Part shown: piece after piece, positions 36,837-45,005 of the stretch
Layout of the letters: each line of letters opens with the position of its first letter
Numbering within the stretch: position 1 is the stretch's first letter
Assembly (NCBI GenBank): GCA_021166835.1
Contig: JAJPEN010000076.1
Coordinates: forward strand, 1 to 64,000
Direction of reading: 5' to 3'
Source: Burkholderiaceae bacterium
GTDB lineage: Bacteria; Pseudomonadota; Gammaproteobacteria; Burkholderiales; Burkholderiaceae
DNA: 64,000 bases
The notes under the pieces: model-generated
Told to the model about the DNA's origin: nothing
The model's database searches: none
The model's input: only the letters and a program-made list of their open reading frames with translations
Program-made: the position numbers and the translations under genes

Positions 36837-39800
36837 GGCGCCGCCCCTTCCGCTTCCGCGCTGCCCGCCAGCGAGGTGTCGTCGAAGATGGGGCGATAGA
36901 CGCGATCGCACAGCGGCAGCACGCGCTCGAAGTCGATCCCGGCGTCGCGGTAGAGCGCGCGCATCGCCGGCTGCGCCAGCTCGGGAGTGCGAAATCCGCT
37001 GTCGTCGCCCGCCAGCACGGCCTGCGCGCGCTCGAGCGCGACGCGCTCGCGTCCCTTGCCTCGCATCAGTTCACGAGCATGGCACAACCAGCTACGAGGA
37101 AAGAGCGCCAGCGGCTGCGTCGAGATCCGGCGCGACCATTCGATCGCATGCTCGAGCGCGCGCAATGCGTAGTCGCAGTTCACCACGATCGTCTGGTCGG
37201 GCGTGATCAGTCGCCCGGTCGCCGCCGAATCGACCGCGAAGCGCCACAGCGCGGTGCGCAACCATGCGTCGATCAGCGAATGCGGCCCGAGCGGATACGC
37301 CGAAACGAAGAGCAGCCGTCCCTGCGAATCGAGCGCCGGCGGCGACATGCCCAGTCGCAGAGCGCCGACGCGCGCCACCACCGGCTCGCTTCGACGCGGC
37401 GCGAGCTGCGCATCGGGTTCCGCGGCGGGCGCGCCGATGCTCGTGCGGGCGTCCAGTGCACGCTCGATCAGCGACTGCGCCTGCGCGACGGCCGCCTCGG
37501 CGTCGATCGCGCCGGCCGCTCCGGCGGGGGTGGCCGGCGAGCATTGCAGCTCGCGCACGAGGCGCGCACGCTCTTCGCCGGCGAGCAGGCGCTCGACGCA
37601 GCGCTGGATCTGCCGCGCGTCGCGCGCCGATTGCGGCCACAGCGGCTCGTGCTCGGGCGGCTCGTCGTCGTCCGCCGGCAATGTGGCGACCAGCGACTCG
37701 GCGAGCCACGTGCGTGCCGGATCGGACAGCGCACGGCGCAGGCGCTCGATCGGCACGATCGCATCGGCTTCGGGGAACGCGTGCGGCTGCGCAGCGTGCG
37801 CGTAGTCGTCGGCGTTCTGCGCGCCGATCGCGTCGTCGGGAGCGGAGTCGGGAGCGGAGTCGGAAGGGCCGCCGGGAGCCGCATCGACGTCGAAGAGCGC
37901 GCCGATCGCCTCGGCACGGCTCGCGAGCGGTGCGCTCGCCGCCTGCGCGGTTGCCAGCCACTCGCTCGCCCGATCGGCATGCTCGCCCTCGAAGTTGCGT
38001 CGCGAGAACGGATGCAATGGATACTCGACGAGCGCCGGCCCGCTGCCCGCCTCGCCGCGCCGCACCCGAGGGATCGACGCCGGCGCGGCGCGGGCGTCGT
38101 CGCCCAGGCGCGCCGACAGCCAGGCGAGCAGTTCCACGACGAGCGGCGACGGGTTCAGCGGACTGTCGTCACGCGCATCGCGGCTGCGGCAGGAGACGAC
38201 GAGACGCTCGCGCGCGGCGAGCACCGCATCGAGGAATGCGCCGCGGTCGTCGTTGCGCACGAGCCGGTCGCCGAAACGCGGCGCGTGGCGCATCAGGTCG
38301 ATCTCGTCGCGCGCGCCGCGTCGCGGGAACGATCGCTCGTCGAAACCGAAGAGGCAGACCACGCGATAGGGCACGCCGCGCAGGCTTCCGATCGGCACGA
38401 CCGTGACGGCGCCGCCGGGTACGACGGCCGGCGCTCCCTGTGCGATCGCGTCCGCGAAGGCGCGTGCGAAGGCCGCGGCGTCGAGCACGACACCCGCGGC
38501 CTCGTCGCCCGAAGCGGCCAGGCGATCGATCGCTTCGCGCACGCGCTGCACCGCGGCCTGCGCGCGCGAGCGCGCGAAGATCGTCTCGACGACGTCGCCC
38601 AGCGCCTCGCACCATTCGCGCGGCGGGCGCGGGCGCGAGGCGAGCGCGCGCAGCCGGCCGAGCGCTTCGGCCAGCGCGAGCCAGCCGTCGAGCGCGCGGG
38701 CGCGCGTGCCCTGCGCCCCGGGCACGGCGAGCAGATCGCCGCAGACCTGCTCGACGCCGATCGCAGCGCCCAGCAGCAGGCGGTCGGTTGCCGCCTGCAG
38801 GTTGTGTTTCGACGCGCCGTCGTGCGCGTCGAGCCCGCGTCGCGCACCGGCGCGCGCCAGGCCGTCGAGCAGCGCGTCGACCTCGGATTCGTCCAGCGAA
38901 AGCGCTTCGGCCAGCGCCGGGTTGCGCAGCAGCGCATCGAGCCGCGCAGCGTCGATGCCGTGCACGGCGGCGCCGACGATCGCCTCGACCGCGTCGATCG
39001 CGGGATCGATGCCGCGCAGCCGGCCGCTGATCGCCAGCGGGATCCGGCGTTCGGCGGGAACGCTTTCGAACACGCCTGCGATCGCCGGCGCCGCCGTCTC
39101 GATGTCGGCGCAATGCACGACGACATCGGCCGGCGCGAGGCCGGGCATCGTCGCGAAGCATTCGAGCAGGATCTCGTGCAGGATCTCCGCCTCGCGCACC
39201 GGGCCGTGCGTGCCGACGATGCGAATCGAATCGTCGAGCCCGCGCAATGCGCGCCAGGGCGCGTCGCTGCGCAGGAACACCGAGGCGTGCAACGCCTGCA
39301 ACGCGGTCGGCGCGTCGCCGCGCGTATCGCGCGAGTCGAAGGGGAGCGGCTCGTCGCGCCCGGGCGCCTCGGCCTGCACCCCGAAGCGCTCCTCGAGGTC
39401 GAGCAGTTGTGCGACGAAATCGCGATGCGCGCGGCCCCAGCTGCCGAGAATCGAGGGCTCGCCGTCGTACAGCCAGGCCTCGTCGGGCCGCTGCGCGCGC
39501 ACGCGAGCGAGCGAGGCCGGATCGAGCAGGTCGCTCCACAACTCGCGGCAGGGGTCCGGAGCGAAGATCGACACGTCGATGCTGCCGGCGAGCCGGCCGA
39601 AGAGCGCGAACTGCTCGGGCGAGAGATCGACGCGCCCGAAGATCGCCACCCGTCGTCCGCCGAGCGCGCGTTCGAGCTGCGCCGCATCGCCCTCGGCAAG
39701 AACGCGCGCGAAGGCATCGTATGGATGCTCGTCGCGCACGCCGGGCAGCCGCTCGAGCAGGCGGTTCCACAGCCAGCGCTGCCAGGGCTCGTGCACGTCG

Positions 39801-40282
39801 AGCGCGGCTTCCCCCCCGGCCCACTGCCCGCGCTGCCAGCGGGCGAGCCAGTCGCGCCGATAAGCGAGGTAGCGCTCGAAGGCGCGCGCGACGGCGTCGG
39901 CCGCGCTCAGTCGCGCGATCGATCCGCGCTCGCCGAGCCGCTTTCGCAGCAGCGCGAAATCGTCGCCCTCGGGCAGCTCGTCAGGCAGCTCGTCGAGCAG
40001 CGCCAGCAGATGCCAGCGAACGCGTTCGGGATCGAACGGCGACTGCGCAGGCAAGCGATCGAGCACCGCGCGCATCGTGTTCCACAGCCAGCGACCGGCG
40101 AACTCGGGGCGCAGGCGCGCGCTCACGCCGTGGCGCTGGGCGTCGCGCTGCTGCAGCCAGCGCCCTGTTCCGGTGCTGGGAACGACGACGACGCGCTCGT
40201 CGAAGGGACCCGCATCGTCGAAGGAATCGAGCAGCGCGTCGGCAAGACGTTCGAGGCGGTGGTCGAAGCGGAGGCGTAACAA
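36833..40282 (-). CDS. recC: Exodeoxyribonuclease V gamma subunit RecC
   Basis: A 1149-residue subunit that recognises Chi and holds the complex together. It shows VVVPSTGTGRWLQQRDAQRHGVSARL near the N-terminus, the APDPCRELWSDL region, VVPIGSLRGVPYRVVCLFGFDERSFPRR and FLDAVLAARERLVVSCRSRDARD, the usual RecC signatures. No ATG is available at the N-terminus; TTG 40282 is the most likely start. The upstream 33 bp are pyrimidine-rich on this strand, with no clear ribosome site, so initiation may be weak. Confidence 0.93.
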   Translation of the reverse strand: MLRLRFDHRLERLADALLDSFDDAGPFDERVVVVPSTGTGRWLQQRDAQRHGVSARLRPEFAGRWLWNTMRAVLDRLPAQSPFDPERVRWHLLALLDELPDELPEGDDFALLRKRLGERGSIARLSAADAVARAFERYLAYRRDWLARWQRGQWAGGEAALDVHEPWQRWLWNRLLERLPGVRDEHPYDAFARVLAEGDAAQLERALGGRRVAIFGRVDLSPEQFALFGRLAGSIDVSIFAPDPCRELWSDLLDPASLARVRAQRPDEAWLYDGEPSILGSWGRAHRDFVAQLLDLEERFGVQAEAPGRDEPLPFDSRDTRGDAPTALQALHASVFLRSDAPWRALRGLDDSIRIVGTHGPVREAEILHEILLECFATMPGLAPADVVVHCADIETAAPAIAGVFESVPAERRIPLAISGRLRGIDPAIDAVEAIVGAAVHGIDAARLDALLRNPALAEALSLDESEVDALLDGLARAGARRGLDAHDGASKHNLQAATDRLLLGAAIGVEQVCGDLLAVPGAQGTRARALDGWLALAEALGRLRALASRPRPPREWCEALGDVVETIFARSRAQAAVQRVREAIDRLAASGDEAAGVVLDAAAFARAFADAIAQGAPAVVPGGAVTVVPIGSLRGVPYRVVCLFGFDERSFPRRGARDEIDLMRHAPRFGDRLVRNDDRGAFLDAVLAARERLVVSCRSRDARDDSPLNPSPLVVELLAWLSARLGDDARAAPASIPRVRRGEAGSGPALVEYPLHPFSRRNFEGEHADRASEWLATAQAASAPLASRAEAIGALFDVDAAPGGPSDSAPDSAPDDAIGAQNADDYAHAAQPHAFPEADAIVPIERLRRALSDPARTWLAESLVATLPADDDEPPEHEPLWPQSARDARQIQRCVERLLAGEERARLVRELQCSPATPAGAAGAIDAEAAVAQAQSLIERALDARTSIGAPAAEPDAQLAPRRSEPVVARVGALRLGMSPPALDSQGRLLFVSAYPLGPHSLIDAWLRTALWRFAVDSAATGRLITPDQTIVVNCDYALRALEHAIEWSRRISTQPLALFPRSWLCHARELMRGKGRERVALERAQAVLAGDDSGFRTPELAQPAMRALYRDAGIDFERVLPLCDRVYRPIFDDTSLAGSAEAEGAAP

Positions 40283-40284
40283 CA

Positions 40285-40312
40285 GTGAAGGGTCAAGGGT
40301 GAAGGGTGAAGG
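40285..40312. repeat. 7-bp tandem repeat between a DUF924 gene and recC
   Basis: Four units of GTGAAGG (the second GTCAAGG) lie in the 33-bp gap between the DUF924 stop and the recC TTG. On the recC strand they read as CCTTCAC repeats in the position of the ribosome site. Confidence 0.8.
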
Positions 40313-40315
40313 GGA

Positions 40316-40927
40316 TCAGAAGGACGAGCCGGGCTGCTTCAGGAACTCGAGCTCTTCGGGGGTCGAGCGGCGACCGAGGATCGCGTTGCGATGGGGGAAG
40401 CGGCCGAAGCGCTCGATGATCTCGTGGTGGCGCGCGGCCCAGCGCCAGGCGCCGCCGGCGAGAGGGTCGTCGCGCAGGGCGCCGAACAGGCGCAGCGACT
40501 CGTTCTGGTCGTCGAGCGATTCCGAGTGCTCGAAAGGCATGTAGCAGAACCAGCGCAGCAGCGGATCGTAGTCGTCGTCCCAACCACGCGCGACGATGCG
40601 CCTTGCAACGGCGAGCGCGCGCGCATCGCCCGCGAACATCCGCGGCGTGTCGCGATGGACGTTGCGCGTGAACTGATCGAGCACGATGACGAGCGCCGGC
40701 GCGCAGCGGCGGTCGTGGCCCCAGGCGTCGCAGCGCCCGGCGATCGCATCGGCGACGAGCGCGCCGAAACGCTCGGCGATGCTCGCGTCGAAGGCGTCGT
40801 CCTTCGCGAACCACTGTCGCCGCACGAGGCCTGTCTCGCTGCCGTCGGGACCGGCAAACCAGAAGCGCAACACCTCGCTTGCGCGTTCGACGTCCGCCGG
40901 ATCGGCGGACTCGTCGGCGCCACTCAT
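40316..40927 (-). CDS. DUF924 family protein
   Basis: A 203-residue soluble alpha-helical (TPR-like fold) protein. Signatures are VLRFWFAGP at the start, LVIVLDQFTRNVHRDTPRMFAGDARAL, WFCYMPFEHSESLDDQNESLRLF, and HHEIIERFGRFPHRNAILGR near the end. Its function is not established in the family. The ATG at 40927 overlaps the wax ester synthase stop (ATGA); an ATG two codons earlier is also possible. It is translationally coupled to the acyltransferase. Confidence 0.9.
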   Translation of the reverse strand: MSGADESADPADVERASEVLRFWFAGPDGSETGLVRRQWFAKDDAFDASIAERFGALVADAIAGRCDAWGHDRRCAPALVIVLDQFTRNVHRDTPRMFAGDARALAVARRIVARGWDDDYDPLLRWFCYMPFEHSESLDDQNESLRLFGALRDDPLAGGAWRWAARHHEIIERFGRFPHRNAILGRRSTPEELEFLKQPGSSF

Positions 40928-42369
40928 GCCCATTGGAGTCCGAGCATGGATTCGATCTCGCCGGGCGCGGGCGGCTCGCCGGCAAGCATCCCGTTCGGCA
41001 GCATTGCCAGGGTCAGCACCAGGCGCTCGAACTCGGGCGCGAAACCGTCGACGATCGACTGCGGATCCGGGCACAGGGCGGTGTCGGCGCGGATCGAGAA
41101 CTGGACGGCGCCGGCGTACGAGAGGATCGCGATGCCCACGCCGATGTCGCCCGACTGCGGCACCCAGAACAGCATCCGCCCGATGCGCGCGCCGGCGAGC
41201 TGCACCGGCGCGGTCGGCCCCGGCAGGTTGGTCATCACCGCGCTCGCCTTGCCGGCCAGGTATTCGAGCACCACGGTCTGCAGCCCTGCGGGCAGCGGGC
41301 CGAGCAGCGCGAGCAGCAGGAAGGCCAGCGCCGGCTGGAAGCCGCCGCGCAACTCGCGCATCCGCGCGCGGATCTCGTGCACGCGCTCGATCGGGCTCTC
41401 GATGCCGATCGGCAGCACCAGCGGCGCCAGTCCGAAATAGTTGCCGAGCGTCGGCTCGGCCTGCGGATCGCGCAGGTTCACCGGAACCATCGCGCGAAAC
41501 TCGGCGTCGGGCGCGAGCGCGTCGCCCCGCTGCAGCAGATAGCGGCGCAGCGCGCCGGTGACGCAGGCGAGCACGACGTCGTTCAGCGAAGCGCCGAGCG
41601 CACGGCACACCGGCTTCAGCTCGTCGAGCGGCAACGGATCGTTCCACGCGAAAGCCTTGATGCCGCGAGGCTCGCCCTTCAGGCTGGTGGGCGTATCCGA
41701 AGTCATCGCGAGGATCGCCACCGCATCGGCCACGACGCGGGCGCCGGCCCGCGCGAGATCGAGCGCGTGGCCCGGCTCCTCGAAGCTTCGCTTCGACTCG
41801 GCCCACACCTCGCCGCCGAGCCACAGCGACGAGCGCGCGGCCTCTGCCGCTGCATCGAGCCAGGCCTGCCACGCGGATTCGTCGGCCGGCCCTGCGCGCT
41901 TGCGCCGCCGGGGGGACGGCGCCTGGGCCGCCAGCGCGAGCATCACGCGCACCAGCGCGACGCCGTCGGCGATGCAGTGATGAATGCGCATGGCCATCGC
42001 CGGCGGCGCTCCCGGACGCTCGACGAAATGCATCTCCCACAACGGACGCGAGAAATCGAGCGGCTGCGCCGCCAGGCGATCGAGGTGCTCGCGCAGCGCC
42101 GTTTCGCTCGCGTCGTCGAGCCGGACCCGCTTCACGTGATTCGACAGCCGGAAGGACGGATCGTCGACCCACCAATGACCGGTGACGTCTTCCTCGACGC
42201 GCTGGCGGAAGCGTTCGAAGCGCAGCAGCCGCTGCGCGAACAGACGCGAGAGCTGGCCGAAAGCCAGCGGCTCGGCGAACGAGAACAGGCCGACGATGAC
42301 CATCGGATTGCGCGGACTGTCCATGCGCAGCCACGCGCGGTCCACGCCGGACATCCGTTCGCGATGCAT
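40924..42369 (-). CDS. Wax ester synthase/diacylglycerol acyltransferase (WS/DGAT)
   Basis: A 481-residue bifunctional O-acyltransferase that joins acyl-CoA to a fatty alcohol (wax ester) or diacylglycerol. The N-terminus SGVDRAWLRMDSPRNPM is typical. The catalytic HHxxxDG motif is HHCIADG (His130, His131, Asp135, Gly136). LNDVVLACVTGALRRYL carries the conserved ND motif, and the TNLPGP loop and NYFGLAP are present. It lies divergent from an acyl-CoA-binding protein gene. With the acyl-CoA reductase at 24-26 kb, wax ester formation is possible in this organism. Confidence 0.93.
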   Translation of the reverse strand: MHRERMSGVDRAWLRMDSPRNPMVIVGLFSFAEPLAFGQLSRLFAQRLLRFERFRQRVEEDVTGHWWVDDPSFRLSNHVKRVRLDDASETALREHLDRLAAQPLDFSRPLWEMHFVERPGAPPAMAMRIHHCIADGVALVRVMLALAAQAPSPRRRKRAGPADESAWQAWLDAAAEAARSSLWLGGEVWAESKRSFEEPGHALDLARAGARVVADAVAILAMTSDTPTSLKGEPRGIKAFAWNDPLPLDELKPVCRALGASLNDVVLACVTGALRRYLLQRGDALAPDAEFRAMVPVNLRDPQAEPTLGNYFGLAPLVLPIGIESPIERVHEIRARMRELRGGFQPALAFLLLALLGPLPAGLQTVVLEYLAGKASAVMTNLPGPTAPVQLAGARIGRMLFWVPQSGDIGVGIAILSYAGAVQFSIRADTALCPDPQSIVDGFAPEFERLVLTLAMLPNGMLAGEPPAPGEIESMLGLQWA

Positions 42370-42428
42370 CTCCCCCCTCGAACCGTCGTCTGGCTATGAT
42401 ACTTGCGACCGACCCGCAGGAGGAGTTC

Positions 42429-42719
42429 ATGGCCCAGGCAAACGAATCGGGCGCCGGAACCGGCGCCGAGCTGGACGAGCGCTTCCAGCGCGCCGTCGCC
42501 GAATCGAAGACTCTGTCGGAACGGCCCGACAACGCAACGCTGCTCGAGCTGTACGCGCTCTACAAGCAGGCGACCGCCGGCGATGTCGACGGCAAGCGCC
42601 CGGGTTTCACCGACCTGGTCGGGCGCGCGAAATGGGATGCGTGGAACGCGCTCGCCGGGACCGCGCGCGGCGACGCGATGCAGCGGTACGTCGACCTGGT
42701 GGAGAGCCTGAAGGACTGA
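42429..42719 (+). CDS. Acyl-CoA-binding protein (ACBP)
   Basis: A 96-residue four-helix protein that binds long-chain acyl-CoA esters and hands them to acyltransferases. The signature YALYKQATAGDVDGKRPG, then AKWDAWNALAGTARGDAMQRYVDLVESL, is complete, with the lysines and tyrosine that contact the CoA. The ATG at 42429 follows a strong AGGAGG site; TATGAT at 42395-42400 may be its -10 box. The 59-bp divergent region it shares with the wax ester synthase suggests joint control. Confidence 0.95.
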   Translation: MAQANESGAGTGAELDERFQRAVAESKTLSERPDNATLLELYALYKQATAGDVDGKRPGFTDLVGRAKWDAWNALAGTARGDAMQRYVDLVESLKD

Positions 42720-42815
42720 CGCGTTGCTGCCCGCCGGTGCGCGTCGTGCGTACATCGAAGCCGCCCACGTGAGTTTGGCGCTTCGACGGCTCCCTCATCC
42801 TGCAGCGGGAACCAA

Positions 42816-42836
42816 AACGCGCGAAATTCGCGCGTT
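42816..42836. repeat. Hairpin AACGCGCG-N5-CGCGCGTT
   Basis: A perfect 8-bp stem with loop AAATT, about 100 bp after the ACBP stop. It could end ACBP transcription, though no long T-run follows. Confidence 0.5.
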
Positions 42837-42916
42837 CCGGCCGGCATGGCCTACATCGCTTCGCGAAATGCGCGGGAAACGAACAATACTGCCCGCGCTG
42901 CGCGGCATGCGGCCTC

Positions 42917-42939
42917 GAATGCGCGTGAAACGCGCATTC
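42917..42939. repeat. Hairpin GAATGCGCGT-GAA-ACGCGCATTC
   Basis: A perfect 10-bp stem with a three-base loop, in the same hairpin-rich region. It is probably a structured RNA or terminator element. Confidence 0.55.
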
Positions 42940-43017
42940 CTTCTCGCGCAAGATGACGCGTGCAGATGCGACTCGCCCGACGCACGCAATACTGCCCACA
43001 CAGCCAACGTCGATCGA

Positions 43018-43407
43018 GCGGCAGGCGGCAGCGGGCCGCTGGGGGCGAGCCTTGGCGTGCGCCTGGCGCCGGCGCGCCTGGCGCAAGCGGCTGCGGGGCG
43101 CCTACGGGGCGTTCGGCGGCGCGACTTCTGCGGCGCCGAGCAGCGCAGTCTCGGGGTCGGCGCGCGAAGCGCGCTTCGTACCTCTGACTCGCGGCGAATG
43201 TCCGAACGAAGCGAGCGCAGCTCGCGAAGTGAGTTTCGCCGCGCGACCCCGAGGCGAGCAGCACAGGGCAGTCGGCGCGCAGCGCCGACTGCCGCAGCTG
43301 GAGCGCCGCCGAACGCCCCGTAGGCGCCCCGCAGCCGCTTGCGCCAGTCGCGCCGGCGCCAGGCGCATGCCAAGGCTCGCCCCCAGCGGCCCGCTGCCGC
43401 TTGCCGC
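43018..43407. repeat. 103-bp inverted repeat with 184-bp loop
   Basis: The arm 43018-43120 and the reverse complement of 43305-43407 agree at 100 of 103 positions. The loop contains a further perfect hairpin (11-bp stem, loop GCA, 43268-43292). The right arm ends 12 bp before the antiporter stop. The whole could be a small non-autonomous mobile element or a relic of an inverted duplication. I saw no transposase and no clear flanking target duplication. Confidence 0.9.
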
Positions 43408-43419
43408 GCCCGCGCCGCG

Positions 43420-44685
43420 TCAGAACAACCGGAACGCCCCGATCGCCACCACCGTCGGAATCGCCGCCGCGGCGAGCAGCCCGAGCGCGCTGATCTCCTC
43501 GTGCTCGAAGCGGCTCTTCAGGATCGAGTAGCCGGCCGGATTCGGCGCGTTGGCGATCACGGTCAGCCCGCCGCCCGTCACCGCGCCGGCCACCAGCGAA
43601 TACTTGAACTCGTCGGTGAGCCCTTCGACCAGCGAGCCCAGATAGGTGAGCGCGGCGTTGTCCGTCACCGCGGTGAGTGCGGTCGCGCCGTAATAGACGG
43701 CGGTCGGGCTCATCCGTTCGAGCAGCGCCTGCAGCCACCATTGCTGCTGGCCGCCGAGAACGACCAGCCCCGCGAGAAAGAAGGCCACCATCAGCGCCTC
43801 GCGCAGGATGAGCCGGTCCTGGTAGCGCTCGTAGGCGCTCGCCACGCCGAGGAAGAACAGGAACAGCGCCATGAAGACGATCGCGTGGTGCGCGAAGACG
43901 ACGACGCCGAGCAGGAACAGCAGGTGCACGAGCGTGAGCTGCCACGGCACCGCCGACCCGCCGTCGTCGTTCGACGGGGGTGTCGCCGACAACTGGCGCA
44001 GTTCCGGAGCGAACAGCAGCGTGACGCCGACCGCGTTGATCAGGCAGGCCAGTGCCGAGCGCCAGCCGAAATGCTCGAGCATGAACGGCAGCGTCCATTC
44101 CCATTTCGCCGCGACCATCAGCACCGGCGGCGCGGCGAAAGGCGTGAGCGTGCCGCCGATCGAGACGTTGACGAACAGCACGCCGATCGTGGCGTATTTC
44201 AGCCGGCTCGAGATCGGCATCGAATAGAAGCGATCGCGCAGCAGCAGCGCGGCGAGCGTCATCGCCGCCGGCTCGGTGATGAACGAGCCGAGCAGCGGCA
44301 GCAGGAACAGCGCGAGGAAATAGGTGGCCATCGCGGGCGGCATCGGCAGCAGCAGCGCGCCGCGCTCGACCGCCGCGCGCGCGAGCAGCAGGATCGGACG
44401 GCTGGCCGCGACGACCATGATCACGAACACGAACATCGGCTCGGTGTAATTGCGCGACTCCAGGTAGTGCAGCGCCTCGGCGCCTCCGCCGGCGATCGCG
44501 ATGTACGCGACGAGCACCATCGCCCAGAAGCCGAAGACGACCTCGACCTCGCCGAGCAGGTGCCAGATGCCGGCGTGCGCCGGGTAGCGGTGCGCCACGC
44601 GCTCGAAGGCCTTCGCCGAGAAGGTGTGAACGAGCGCGATCGCGAACAGGATCGCGCCGCCCAGATGGATGACGGTCGGGTTCAG
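43420..44685 (-). CDS. Putative Na+/H+ antiporter (Na_H_antiport_2/NhaD-like)
   Basis: A 421-residue membrane protein with about 11-12 hydrophobic helices. Characteristic segments are WHLLGEVEVVFGFWA, TEPAAMTLAALLL, NVSIGGTLTPFAAPPVLMVA, TAVTDNAALTYLGSLVEG and GGLTVIANAPNPAGYSIL, which fit the ArsB/NhaD-type antiporter fold. The frame continues upstream of the first GTG (44598) for 29 codons that form a good first helix (PTVIHLGGAILFAIALVHTF). The only initiation-like codon there is CTG at 44685, with AGGGAG six bases upstream, so a CTG start is proposed. The transported ion is uncertain. Confidence 0.8.
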   Translation of the reverse strand: MNPTVIHLGGAILFAIALVHTFSAKAFERVAHRYPAHAGIWHLLGEVEVVFGFWAMVLVAYIAIAGGGAEALHYLESRNYTEPMFVFVIMVVAASRPILLLARAAVERGALLLPMPPAMATYFLALFLLPLLGSFITEPAAMTLAALLLRDRFYSMPISSRLKYATIGVLFVNVSIGGTLTPFAAPPVLMVAAKWEWTLPFMLEHFGWRSALACLINAVGVTLLFAPELRQLSATPPSNDDGGSAVPWQLTLVHLLFLLGVVVFAHHAIVFMALFLFFLGVASAYERYQDRLILREALMVAFFLAGLVVLGGQQQWWLQALLERMSPTAVYYGATALTAVTDNAALTYLGSLVEGLTDEFKYSLVAGAVTGGGLTVIANAPNPAGYSILKSRFEHEEISALGLLAAAAIPTVVAIGAFRLF

Positions 44686-44715
44686 TTCGTTCTCCCTCGG
44701 AACACGTTCACAGCT

Positions 44716-44991
44716 TCAGCCGAAATAGCGGTCGAAATCGGCGTGCAGCCGCTCCTCGATGCGGGAGCGGAACAGCCCGACCATGCCGCCGAGCTGCGCA
44801 TCGAGCACGACGCGGTCGCGCGTGACGGTGAGGCTTCCGCTGACGCCCGCGCGCTCGAAATGCAGCGCGTTGCCCTCCCACTCGCTGGCCATCTCGAAGG
44901 ACTGCGCCATGTCGTCGGCAACGCGCTGCGCGGCGGCGCGCGCCTTCTTCAGGCCCAGACGATGCTTTCGCTCGAGATGGATCGCGGGCAC
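44716..44991 (-). CDS. Polyhydroxyalkanoic acid system family protein (PHA_gran_rgn)
   Basis: A 91-residue protein that begins VPAIHLERKHRLGLKKARAAAQRVADDMAQSF and has WEGNALHFERAGVSGSLTVTRDRVVLDAQLGG, the pattern of the small PHA granule-associated family. Its role is not established; relatives are linked with PHA granules. The start is GTG at 44991. It lies 14 bp after the hydroxyacid dehydrogenase gene on the same strand and 30 bp before the antiporter. Confidence 0.85.
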   Translation of the reverse strand: MPAIHLERKHRLGLKKARAAAQRVADDMAQSFEMASEWEGNALHFERAGVSGSLTVTRDRVVLDAQLGGMVGLFRSRIEERLHADFDRYFG

Positions 44992-45005
44992 GCTCGCGCG
45001 GCTTC

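Larger units (their letters stand above)
42720..43419. other. 700-bp intergenic region rich in hairpins, no gene
   Basis: Between convergent ACBP and antiporter genes. No convincing coding frame is visible on either strand. It holds several strong hairpins (stems at 42816-42836, 42917-42939 and 43268-43292), a repeated 11-mer CAATACTGCCC (42884-42894 and 42987-42997), and the large inverted repeat listed separately. Confidence 0.7.

Noticed and set aside
34533..36899. A 788-codon plus-strand frame inside recB
   Set aside because: Antisense shadow of recB with low-complexity composition; recB motifs are complete on the other strand.
37079..40279. A 1066-codon plus-strand frame inside recC
   Set aside because: Antisense shadow of recC, dominated by Arg, Ala and Gly; no domain is recognisable.
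43018..43407. Complete insertion sequence or CRISPR array
   Set aside because: There is no transposase frame, no regular spacer-repeat pattern, and no obvious target-site duplication at the arm ends.
42949..43420. Open frames on both strands within the large inverted repeat
   Set aside because: They mirror each other because the DNA is palindromic, have biased composition, and match no family I recognise.
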